Source: Ectocarpus siliculosus (taxonomy: Eukaryota > Sar > Phaeophyceae > Ectocarpales > Ectocarpaceae). From it: a DNA stretch of 64,000 bases. Shown in pieces: positions 48,901-58,400 of the stretch. The translations under genes were made by a program, and so were the position numbers. How positions within the stretch are numbered: position 1 is the stretch's first letter; every line of letters starts with the position of its first letter. The stretch spans positions 3,834,108 through 3,898,107 of the forward strand of contig FN649727.1 of assembly GCA_000310025.1 (NCBI GenBank). Reading direction: 5' to 3'. The notes under the pieces were generated by a model. That model had not been told where the DNA came from, ran no database searches, and saw only the letters and a program-made list of their open reading frames with translations.

Positions 48901-50325
48901 TGTACAAGGTACGCATGTACCTCTTTCGGGCAGCTCAAAGGAGCTCAATCTTAGAATTGGGGGTTGGTGAGATGTCACCCCGCGGTGCGGAAACCATGCG
49001 GTTCTACGTATGTAGGTTTATTTTTGCGCACCCCGGCGCCATCTCCCCTACCGGTGCCACCTCCCCGACCGGTGCCATCTCCCCGTCTGTTTCGATATTG
49101 TACAACGAAGAAGCGCTTCGATTGCATCATGGAAAAAGTTGGGATGACTTCTGCCCAACTCGAGGTATTTCAAGATAGTCCAAAAGGATAACGGTGCGGC
49201 AATTTCGTCATTTTGGCCCCAAACATGGGCCTTCACAAAAAAAAACTCAGCATTGATGTTTTAGGTTCAACCGTTTACTGTTTGTAACAAGACATCCCGT
49301 CAGCATATGACACCAGGTCACCTATCTACCTACCTCCTGAAGCTTGTCAAGGTCGAGCTGGTCATGTATATTGAGCAGGACATCGGCACCCTTGCGATCG
49401 TCGACCTCGATGTCCTCGCAATTTTCCATGTCCTGGTCTCCGTCCGTCTCCGATTCGCTTGACGACGAAGAATCTTCCACGCTGCCTTCCACGCTCTCCA
49501 CAGCACTCGTCGACTCCTCGTTCTCGGACTCATCGTCCTCGTCCGACCTGATCCATTCATGTTGTCGTTGTTGAACCAATACGGGGCAAGGTTGTACTAC
49601 ATATTTGGTGTACTACACTGTAAGTAGCAACCCGGAAATCTTGGGCTCCTCCATCCATCCAACGGTACGGAGTACGGGGTAGACATGAGATACGGTCGGA
49701 GAACTTCTTTGGCTTGTTCCCGGCGCGGAGAGGAGAGGGAAGCGGCAATGCTGCTGTAAGTATTAGACTTACAGCTATGCATGCAGAAACAGTACGTGAG
49801 CGACGACAGTCGGAGAACATGGGGAAGTCTTTGGTGCAGTGCAACACATATATATGCAGCAATCACTTCCGTGATACAAATCGAGACACCGTATGATGTG
49901 ATGATCTGGCGTGCCTGCCTTGGATGATCTGGCGTGCCTGCCTTGTCGTAGACTACATGTAGACAGGTATGTGTGGAGACTAACTGTATGGTCCGCGAAC
50001 ATCCTGTGGTTGGCGGGGGTATAGACTATATGTAGCAAATCAGAACAGAGGCTTTCCAGTACGGTCACGTCCCTGGTTCTGCACAGGGTACAGCATGCTA
50101 GCGTTCCAAGGGCTAGGGCTCCCGAGAGTCTCGTCCAAAGATAAAGATATGCTGTAGAAATGTAGATACAAGCGGGAGAGGCTTGTGTATCCTGTTTGGA
50201 GTACATTTGCATACATCGCGTACGCGTTTTAGTCTACTCTAGCCCAATCACCGAACTGCCGGAAAAGAGAGAGCTCGAGGCCACACCACGCGCACTCACC
50301 CGTGATGCGATTGTTGATAGCTCAT
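24986..50325 (-). CDS. EF-hand and WD40-repeat protein, WDR49/WDR64-like, 25 exons
   Basis: Exons in coding order: 50300-50325, 49334-49547, 47692-47766, 46848-46976, 46237-46359, 45109-45291, 43364-43495, 43029-43116, 37767-37989, 37198-37399, 36649-36840, 35859-35926, 34949-35069, 34507-34638, 33428-33793, 32494-32592, 32027-32136, 31199-31283, 29499-30328, 28952-29298, 28253-28479, 27821-28027, 26915-27004, 26625-26727, 24986-25504. Phases agree at every junction except 27821|27004, where a small exon is probably missing. The product is at least 1,630 residues. An acidic N terminus leads into EF-hand-like helices (DANGSGDVDWDEF) and HRDMIEK. WD40 blades follow, such as YLTCGRDGAIKFW, LLTGANDGTVKLW, VATAGFDGRIFIW and LVTAGDDCYVHVW. 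A 277-residue low-complexity insert (29499-30328) splits the propeller region. The C terminus is basic, then Ser/Thr/Pro-rich. This order is that of WDR49/WDR64-type proteins, often axonemal in other eukaryotes; the role here is inferred. The ATG at 50323-50325 is the only in-frame Met near the first exon, and upstream exons remain possible. Confidence 0.85.
38506..38702. repeat. Three tandem copies of a ~65-bp unit
   Basis: Each copy has a C run, GGTGTTTGCCATCGGG or a near variant, GTTGGGTTTTCGTCGCTTGG, CAACGACGTTGTAAAACAAG and CC. The copies differ at only a few bases. The array lies in the large WD-gene intron 37990-43028. Confidence 0.9.
39032..39177 (+). repeat. Poly-C-tailed tRNA-like dispersed repeat, copy 3
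   Basis: A full-length copy, from CCTCACGGCGCTTCACGC through CCGTCCCGGCTTCGTAGGGA to a C-rich tail at 39160-39175. The LINE begins directly after this tail, so either the LINE inserted at the C tract or the repeat and LINE moved together. Confidence 0.65.
39375..39543. other. Scaffold gap (169 N)
   Basis: A run of 169 N lies inside the endonuclease part of the LINE. Protein continuity on both sides suggests the estimated size is roughly right, because the gap replaces a plausible length of the domain. Confidence 0.95.
40480..40721. mobile_element. Near-perfect 242-bp palindrome (foldback element) inside the LINE
   Basis: The left arm 40480-40591 and right arm 40610-40721 are both 112 bp and are reverse complements with roughly ten mismatches, separated by 18 bp. 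The outer ends read ACTACACAGGTGGAGGTCGA and its complement. It interrupts the LINE between GVNGG and SSGKGKREVL, which would otherwise join as a continuous linker. This suggests a MITE or foldback element that inserted after the LINE. No clear target-site duplication was seen. Confidence 0.75.
42930..43008 (+). repeat. Poly-C-tailed tRNA-like repeat, diverged copy next to a splice donor
   Basis: The copy contains CTCGAGGACGCGTGGTCAAT followed by GGTCTAGCCGCTAAGGCCTG, then a run of C broken by one T. The tail ends about 20 bp from the donor of WD-gene exon 43029-43116. It resembles the 62500 copy more than copies 1-3, so there are at least two subfamilies. Confidence 0.55.
47767..49333 (-). 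other. WD-gene intron with short local repeats
   Basis: This intron carries two clusters of GACCGGTGCCATCTCCCC-like units (48443-48482 and 49026-49084). It also has a local duplication around 47828-47925 in which GATCCGGAGCAATACAGATG recurs as GATCCGGGGCAATACAGATG. No nested gene is visible. Confidence 0.6.
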
Positions 50326-51730
50326 GACGGGAATGGATGCCTTCACTGGCGGGAGACGGATGCCTTGCCTGCCACGGTTGCTGTAGCTTAAAAGCCGCAG
50401 CTAAGAGAAGTCTCCTGTACACACCCGCGGAGAAGAAATAATAAGTGTGCAGACAGGAGAGAGAACACAGCAGTTAGTTATCTGACCGACGACGAGGTAT
50501 ATTTACAAAATGTGTATGTAGACGATCAGTTCGTTTATGGTATGTCTAACTTGTATGTACTGTAGCGATCACATGAAGATCAGAATTCCGCATGTACAAA
50601 CAGCAACAGCGTGGACCAAAGAGTTTGTTGCGCACGTCTTGAAGCGGTTTGGCCGGGCTGCTGCTGATGCTGACGGTGAACAACACATGATGTGCAGACC
50701 TGCGATGATCATATCAGATCGTACGTTCCATGAATTTTTAGAAAACGACAGACAGAAGCAGTATAACACCACACGCCGGTATCCACCGAAGCCGCTTGTG
50801 CGTATATTGCCACAGCCCTCCCCAACAACAAATGCTTTGCCCTTGCCTCTTCTTGAATTGGAACTGGGACACAGGGTCGTGTATCGATCGAGTGTAGAAG
50901 GATAGAGAGGAGAAGATCTTGACCTACAGTATCTACAGCAGACTGCTTCTACTAAGACAGATGTATGCGCGATCTGAGATATTCGTAGATCTCGGCTGGT
51001 TCTCTTTTGGAAATCAAGCGGTCCCGGTCTCGTCTCGGCCGCCATCCACCAACAAACAAACTGCTGTTCTCTGCACCAGTATGTGGCTGTCGATGTACTG
51101 AACATCCGACAGAACCGGTGTGTGTCCTGTACGCAACCCTATACGGTGTGAGACGGGGCGAACGCCTTACTCTCTTGCTCTCTTTGCGCCCGCCGTGTTT
51201 ATAGCAACGTACAATTGCAACAAATCAACAACGAGTGGCAGGTGCACACCGGTAATTTCGGGGTTTAAGGGGGGGGGGGGGGGGGGGACGTACGAAACGT
51301 GAGATACATCTCTTTGCTGCATTTTTTTAGTGTTCTGTTTTTTTTTGTCTTCGATTTCGAGCACACACCGAAGCCAACACCCTTCCTTCCCTGAGACAGC
51401 ACCGCAGCGAGGGACGGCACAGAGTGGATCGAGAGGCCGCGTTCGCCGCTGCTGGAAGCACACACGCACACGCGGAGGGGGAGAGAGAGAGAGAGAGAGA
51501 GAAAGAGAGACGCGCTGCGGGTCGAGAGAGAGGGCCGTTGTAGGGAGAGAGATCGACAGCTGAAAAAGAAGAGTGGGCCATCCTGAGAAAACCACGTGTG
51601 TTGTGTTCGGCTGGTACTTACAACAGCAGCAGCCTTCACGTTCTGTAGGCCGCGTGAGGAAGCCGCGAGGGGAAGGCGCTGACCCACGAGACGAAGGTGA
51701 ACGACCGCCGTGGGACGGGGGGCATACTAG

Positions 51731-51868
51731 CGCCCGCTGGCAGCGGTCTGGCTAAGCGCGACGGCCTCTCTGTCAAGCTCGCTGGTGCTTGAACCGTGCA
51801 AGAGGCCGGCCTCCCGCGGGTTGTACAGCGGGTTGACCCGAAGATAGATTCGGGTTGGACAACCTTGC
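51731..51868 (-). CDS. Possible terminal exon of an unrecognised minus-strand gene
   Basis: The frame ends in a stop at 51731-51733 and gives IYLRVNPLYNPREAGLL and TSELDREAVALSQTAASGR just before it. The composition looks protein-like and lacks the low-complexity bias of shadow ORFs, but no family is recognised and the upstream splice acceptor is uncertain. Confidence 0.3.
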
Positions 51869-52479
51869 GAGTTCCCTCTCTCGTCCACACGCACGACGAC
51901 CGAACAATGGTTCTCAGCGAAAGTGCAAGGGCTTGGCTGTCGCCTCTCATCCCCCCGACATGACGCAGCGGGCTTCCTCGTGTGCTAGCAGAGTAGTAGC
52001 AGTAGCGTTCGCTTCTGGAGATGGCGGGCGAGCAAGATATATTGTTGGCGCGACATTTAGTTCGGGCCTGTGTCTTATCTATGTACACAATCTTGTAATG
52101 TGGGGGGCAGCACCAAAGGCGTATACATGTGTGCGCGCCCTCTGGCTGTGCCCACATAGGCTGCTGCAGGCGGCCGAGCGACCTGCTCGCAGGGATCTTT
52201 GGAGTTTGCCGGTGCCGCTTGCTGCTGCTGCTGCTGCTGCTGTTGCTGCTGCTGCAGCTAGCTGCTGGTCCTGCTCTAGATAGCCTGGTGTCGTGGTTGA
52301 CGTTTTTTGCAACAAATGATGAAAAAAAAGCGGTAGCGGTCGCCCCTGTCTCCAGCAATATGTATGTGACCCTTCAACTTTGACTTTTCCCCCCAAATCC
52401 CACCTCACTCTGTTTTTTGCTGCCTGCTGTTCTGCCTGCTGCCGTCTCTCTTCTCTCAACGACGTCGCCTCTCGTGGTG

Positions 52480-52640
52480 ATGGCAGCAGGTTTATGTCGC
52501 TGGTAGACGCGCCGTCGTCTCCTCCTCGTCCTCTCCCGGCGAGCTCGCCAGAACCCGTTGTTGTTGGTGGCGCCGCTGCTGCCGACGATCCCCATCAGAT
52601 CATCGAGGTGGGCGATCTCTCTCTGCTGTGCTTGGTGCCG
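52480..52640 (-). CDS. Possible internal exon of an unrecognised minus-strand gene
   Basis: A good acceptor (CCAAGCACAG) is followed by QREIAHLDDLMGIVGSSGA and then a poly-Asn and basic stretch. It could belong to the same gene as the patches at 51.8 and 53.4 kb. The donor is not clear. Confidence 0.25.
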
Positions 52641-53269
52641 GGGATACGAGAGAAGAACTAAAATCCGATGCGCTGCATCCCGTGTGTGTGTCGTTGTCGT
52701 CACCCTTTAGTGTTAGAGCGCCCCGTTCAGCGTGACGCGCAAGTAGTGGTAGGGGAGGTGCGCATCCAGGGGGGTGGGTGGCGGCGTGCGCGCCGGAGTG
52801 TTTGCGCGCGGCGGGCGGGACAAAACTGCGAGTATAACGAATTGCTCGTCCGCCCTTCCGAAATCGGGAACTCTAGCTCTTTCCTCTCTTTCTCCCCCCT
52901 GCCGCGGAGACAGACTGATCGAGACAACTAATTTTGGTTCGTCGTGCATGGAGCTTTGCCCAGCTCTTTATTTTGTCTCAAACCTTCTGCATGCTTCACC
53001 GAACAACGTACCGGCGTGGCCGGCCTCCCCGTGGGACTCCAGGCAGGCGCGGCTGCTTCGGACCCATGACACCGATCTCCCGATTGTTTTTTCAGCCGTC
53101 CGTGTGTGATGATGATACACACGACGACGACGACGACAAGTGTGCAGTATTTTTTCGCCTGTTTTTTTTTCAGATTCGCTTCCAAAAACGAACGCCGGCT
53201 CCTGTATGTAGTGATCCAACATCTAGTATATAGTATACTTCGACCAAACCTCCACAAAATCCGCACTTA

Positions 53270-53470
53270 TTCGCCCCCCTGTCGCATCTCTCTCCCTCTC
53301 TCGTTGCTTGGGTGCTGGTAGACAAGCGTTCCGGTCGCATCCACCACGAAGACGTTGACTCCGGCCCCGAACGGAAAGACTCCAACGCCCTTACCCGTCA
53401 GCCAACGCGTCGAACAGCCGGTAGCGGAGGTGCGAGGGAATATTGTACTGGTCCTGATCCAGCATTTAGC
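53270..53470 (-). CDS. Possible exon(s) of an unrecognised minus-strand gene
   Basis: One frame gives DQDQYNIPSHLRYRLFDAL ending at a strong donor-like GTAAGG. The adjacent frame immediately downstream gives GVGVFPFGAGVNVFVVDA and TGTLVYQHPSNERG before a stop. Removing one T at the junction would join the two into one open frame, so this is either a real splice donor followed by chance coding-like sequence or a single-base frameshift in one exon. The family is not recognised. Confidence 0.3.
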
Positions 53471-53950
53471 GCACATGATTGCTCGATCGAACAGAACTTT
53501 TATTTTTGTTGAACGGCAGCAGCGGCAGCAGCAGCAGCAACAGCCGTAAATGTACAAGGTTGTTGTACGCAAATAGTACTGGAATGTACATAGACGCTGT
53601 ACTACTGTTCTGCTTAACATATATGTGGGCATGCTTTGTGGTGTGCCACAAATCGGAATCAATTGTCCACCCCTTCTTTTGCCACACGAGTGCGGGGGTT
53701 CTGCGCGCTTTGATCGCCGCTCTCGCGCGCGTCGTAAAGATAAGAACGGATAACACTATTAACAGGGGAGCGTTCTTCCCCCGCTCACTGCGAAAGCTTG
53801 ATTGAACACAACATCCCTCCGACTGGTACAATATGCTCTCGGCCGGTCTTTCAGCGTGACTACTTGTACTGCAGTTGTATGTATATACATTTTCTAAGAA
53901 ATCGCTTCCACCCCCCACCACGCCGCTGCTGTAGATGTTTGTACCCGTAA

Positions 53951-54154
53951 GGTTGCGAGTCAGCGCACGCGATCGATTTTCAAAGCGTAATTTCTCAACA
54001 ACTAGGAGGGTGCGAGCGCCAACTGATGCTTCTCAGGAAAGCTGTCGATGAGGTACTCCCAAAACCGTCCTCTTCGACAGCAGTGGTAACCTCCTGGTTG
54101 TGGAGAAATTTCGCTTTGAAAATCGTTCGCACCCCTGTGCGCTGACTCGCAACC
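53951..54154. repeat. Inverted repeat with ~60-bp arms
   Basis: GGTTGCGAGTCAGCGCAC at 53951 pairs with its complement ending at 54154, and the match continues through GATTTTCAAAGCG, TTTCTC and CAACTAGGAGG. The arms are 53951-54009 and 54090-54154, and the right arm has a few extra bases. The ~80-bp loop contains its own short complementary segments (CTGTCGA and TCGACAG). It may be a MITE-like hairpin. Confidence 0.8.
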
Positions 54155-55445
54155 TCTACGGTACACACTCGTCGGCGGAATGGAATAAAAAACGCGCCCC
54201 CACGAGGGGAGGCTGCTTCTGGTGCTTTCGCCGTCGGCAAATGATCGCACCTTACAAGGGTTCTTTCTCTCTGTACTCGACGCCTGGTCTCCGTCGAAGT
54301 TCTTGTCTGCATTCTTGTGTCGGTGCCTCCTACAATATATTGTAGCCACTTGTTGTTGGGTAACCTATACAGGAGCAACTTCATCTACTGTAGTTTGTGT
54401 AGGCACGGGAGGCACAAAGAAAGAAGACGCCGAGAAGAGTCCTTTCGTACCTCCTACATGCAGCCCGCCCTGCCACACGTGTGAAGCATATAGACGGGCT
54501 TTGGAGAGATGTCGGGAGTATATGCGAGGTCTGTTCTGTGTGCCTACTTTGGCGTATGCTCACCGCCTGCCGTGCTTTTCTCTTCCTCTCTCTCTCTCTC
54601 CGCTTCGACCGTAGACCAACAGCGCGTCTCGACGGAACAAAAAAACAAGCGTGTCTGTCATCATGAAAAAAGATAAAAACAAATAATTTGTCTGTTATGA
54701 TTGATAAGGTTCCATCAAACCTCCGAAGGAGAACATATGCAGAGAAGAAGTTGTTGTGCACCCATCTCCGACAGACAATCAGAACAATGAGTGATTTAAC
54801 GGACGGCCTGGACTGGACTGGCGTGCTCTTCTCGCTGTCGATACAATGTAGCACATCCTTATCTTCAGTCTGTTCTTCTCCTCTGAGTCATCTCCGTTGG
54901 TTTTGCATGCGCAGCCTAGAGCAGCAGCCTGTGTGCAATTGCGATCAATCCCTCGAGTGCTACAGCATCAGTATAGTCACACACGCCCTACGGTGAGCGC
55001 CAGTATGGGTAGTGAATCGACCCCTGTGCGCGGTATAACTAACTTGTCGCCTGTTCGCTGTCGGAAAGGCTACCGCAGGAGGCGGAGAGATGTCACCCTC
55101 CCTAGACCGATGTTGAACGTTCGATTGCTCCACGACCAAAAAGCTTGTTTTCGCCGACACCAAACTATGGAGTGGTTTCGGAAACATATCTATCGCCCAG
55201 GGCTTTCCGTAGACGTACATACCGAGCTCTCTCCGCATCCACTTGGGTGTGCACTCGGGTTCGGAGCAATTCGAAAGTTGATCTAAGGGTATGCGAAATC
55301 TCTCCGCCTCCTACGGTCTTCGCCGGGTGTTTCATTGTTTCATTTGCTCTCACTGCTGTGCGAGCTCGCGCCCACCAAATATAACCTGGTCCTCGTCCTC
55401 GTCCCCCCATATGCTGATCCTCATTTCCCGCAGCCGTCTCCATCG

Positions 55446-58400
55446 ATGGCGCCGCCCGCCGCATCAAGCACACCCTCCACCCCGGCAGAGTCAGAGGCCG
55501 CGCCCCTCACCGCCACCCCAGAACCCGTACCAGCTGCGGTAGATACCGGTTCCGCCGGAGCGGGTGAGGAGGTTGTTGACAATCCCGCGGACGCCCTGGG
55601 CAGCATGAGCGAGTTGAACGAAGCGCTGCCGACAGCGACGACTACGACAGAGGGGGTAGTGGGTGGTGATGCCGTGAAAGCTGCGCCGCCGCCGCCGGTC
55701 GCGGCCGCGGCCGCGGCCGCGGCGGGGGGCGAGCAGGCAGAAGGAGAATACGGTGACGCAGAATCTGTGGGGGAAGAGGTGCGAAAAGTTTTGTGTTCGG
55801 CGTGTGTGTGTGTGTGTGCTTTCGCACGGAAAAGTTAGGCTAGCGGGGTGGTGTGTGTAGGTTGCGGTTAACTCGCCGATGCGGGTAGTGCTTGCTCGCT
55901 GCAGGTAGAAAGGAGCATGCGTTGTTTTGTCTTCGGGAGGAATGACTGACCGAAAGCGGCTGCTTTTGTGCCCGACGTCGTTCTCACACGCCTTGCCTTC
56001 TTTTCGTGTATTTCCAACGACCGGCGACTTGAAGTGGGACTCGAATACAACTACTGGAACTTTCGCAGGGTGTTTTTGGTGCATAAATAAATCAACCCCG
56101 GGGGGGTTGTTGGTGCAGACATAAATATATCACTCTCGTGTGTGTGTGGTGTTTTTATGGGTGCAAACGCCGGTTGCTCCGGCGGGGGTAGCTTTTTCTG
56201 CGTTTGCAATCTGCGGCAGCGCATCCTCGTTCAAGCTCCTTGCTCGGTTTCGACGCGTAGATTTCGCCGCTAGGAGTAGGAACTGCTGTGCGTCGTCTCA
56301 GGAGGGATGCGTAGTGAGGGGTCCAGGAAAAAGAAAAAGGCAGACGACAGCAAGTGGGCTACGTGATTATCGACCTCGCCGCCACCGCTGGAATCGGTCA
56401 CGTACCTTGTGCCTGTTGTGTGGGCGAAGGAATGGAATTTTCTCCGCCCCGAGAAAAATGCACCCAAGGCCAGCAGCAACATCTTGTAGTGCTCCCCGCT
56501 TCCCCACCACCGCCTTGCCGCCTCTTGTAAGGAATACGAAAGCTTTCACACTCGGAGCTTAGTTTGTTTGCGTCCCCAAAACCGCAAAAAAAAAACAAAA
56601 AAACATGGATGTATTGTACGCTGCTCGGGGAGTCGTAGAGACGCCGGTCGGTCATCGTCATCGTCATCGTCGTTGTCTTTTTGTTTCCTGTTTGGACTCC
56701 GCAGGCATCGACGAACAGCCTGAAGGACGACCCGGGAACGCCGGAGGAGTGCAACCTCTTCGTCGGTGACCTGGCGAGAAACCTCACGGAGGAGAAGCTC
56801 GAGAAGGCCTTCGAACAACACGGGAGGGTGAGCTGTCTCAACTCGCCACACAGTAGTAGTTCTGTATCATGATTTTTTTTTTTTTTGACGAGGAAGGTAA
56901 GTTTTCTCATTCGTCACGGTAGCACATTTTTTTTCTCATTTTGGTGTCCGTTTCTTTCTGGAATCAACCCGAATCCAGGTCCCCCTCCCCCACCCCATCT
57001 GATGTAACAAGGATTTTGTGTACACGTGAATTGGCGGTGGTTTCAATGCCGGTTGCAGTGTAGTGACGCAAGCACTTTTTGTTTCGTTGAAGTAGGTCGT
57101 GATCACGCCACGTCGTTAGGTGTACGAGCGGTGTACTGTGGGGTTGCGCGGTTGGTCGTACGCTACGGTCGTTCCTCGCGACGTCGGCAGCCTCTTGGCA
57201 GCAGTCTGTTAGAGTGACAAGACAAGGCACAAGGCACAACGTAGACACGCACCTTGGAGCGAGTAAAGCTGCGTGACTCTCTCACCGCATCGCTTTTCGA
57301 GACAACCACACGGGGAGGGTAGATAGGCTATCACACGTGTAATTTCGCCCTTTCGGTCCGTGATGACGGGCGCTGGGCGGGGGGGGGGGGGTCTGTCTGC
57401 TTGCGAGTGTTGCCGTCTCCCGGTAAGACCGTCGGAGCGTCCGTGTAAATGTACGGGTTTACGTGCAACGTGTCCTGGTGCATACCTTCCCGCCTGCCGG
57501 TTTTTACGTCCGGCGGTACTGCTGTTGTGCGTGTGTCCCAAGCTCAACGGCCTCTTGATGTGCTGGACAATGGTGTCGCGGTATCCGCCTGTCTTGCCTG
57601 TTCTGTCTTGGTCTTATCATGCAGTATCTGTCTGGCCTCTTTTGTGATTTGCAATATTGTTACGGTAGGGTCGGCCTGTCTTTGCCTACCTACCTGTCTG
57701 TCTGTCTGTCTGTCTTGTCTGTCTGTCTGGTCTGTCTGGTCTCGTGATCGACAATGATGATGTTACGGCAGTCGTGATCGACAATGATGATGTTACGGCA
57801 TTCGACTGTCTTACTTGTATTTTCTTGTGCTAATAATATTGCTCCTGCCTGTTTCTGTCTTGTGGTGGCGAAATTTGGTTGCAAGTGTCATACTACCAAG
57901 TGTCGTTTGAACTTTCCACTTCCGTACACGGTTCTATTTCCAAGACATACCGGCAATGTATCCACGCGCGATGATTGTGCCCGGGGTGTATTTTTGATTC
58001 GATAGGTGTTTTTTTCTTTTCGTTTGGGTAGAAAAACAAATCGCACCTTGGAGGAATTTTTCTGGTGTCCATGTTAATTTTTTGAAAGGTGTACCCCCCC
58101 CCTTGTGTGGGGGCAGTTGGTTTGTGACCACGGAAGTCGTCCGCGTCAGTTGTACTGTTATAGCATAGTAGTATAGTATAGTATAGTATAGTATAGTATA
58201 GTACAGTACGGACATTAAGAGGTACTGAGCGGAGACCGGAACGGTTTTTAATGTGAAGAGAACGAAAACAACAGAGTTGCTTGTATTACCTGTCTTGGTG
58301 TTATGAATCAGGTGATGTCGGTGTCGATCAAGCGCGATCGAGCCACTGGCAAGAACCTGGGGTACGGCTTCGTCAAGCTGTCGTCGCACCAGGAGGCGAG

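Larger units (their letters stand above)
50326..55445. other. Region between the WD-repeat and RRM genes, gene content unresolved
   Basis: The region separates the starts of two divergent genes and is too long for a promoter alone. It holds microsatellites ((GA)n at 51481-51503, a 17-18-base G run at 51271, CTG runs at 52220-52256), a large inverted repeat and three coding-like minus-strand patches listed separately. No complete gene model could be built. Confidence 0.5.

Noticed and set aside
57695-57803. Possible CRISPR-like array
   Set aside because: The units are simple tetranucleotides and a direct 31-bp duplication without spacers, in a eukaryotic intron.
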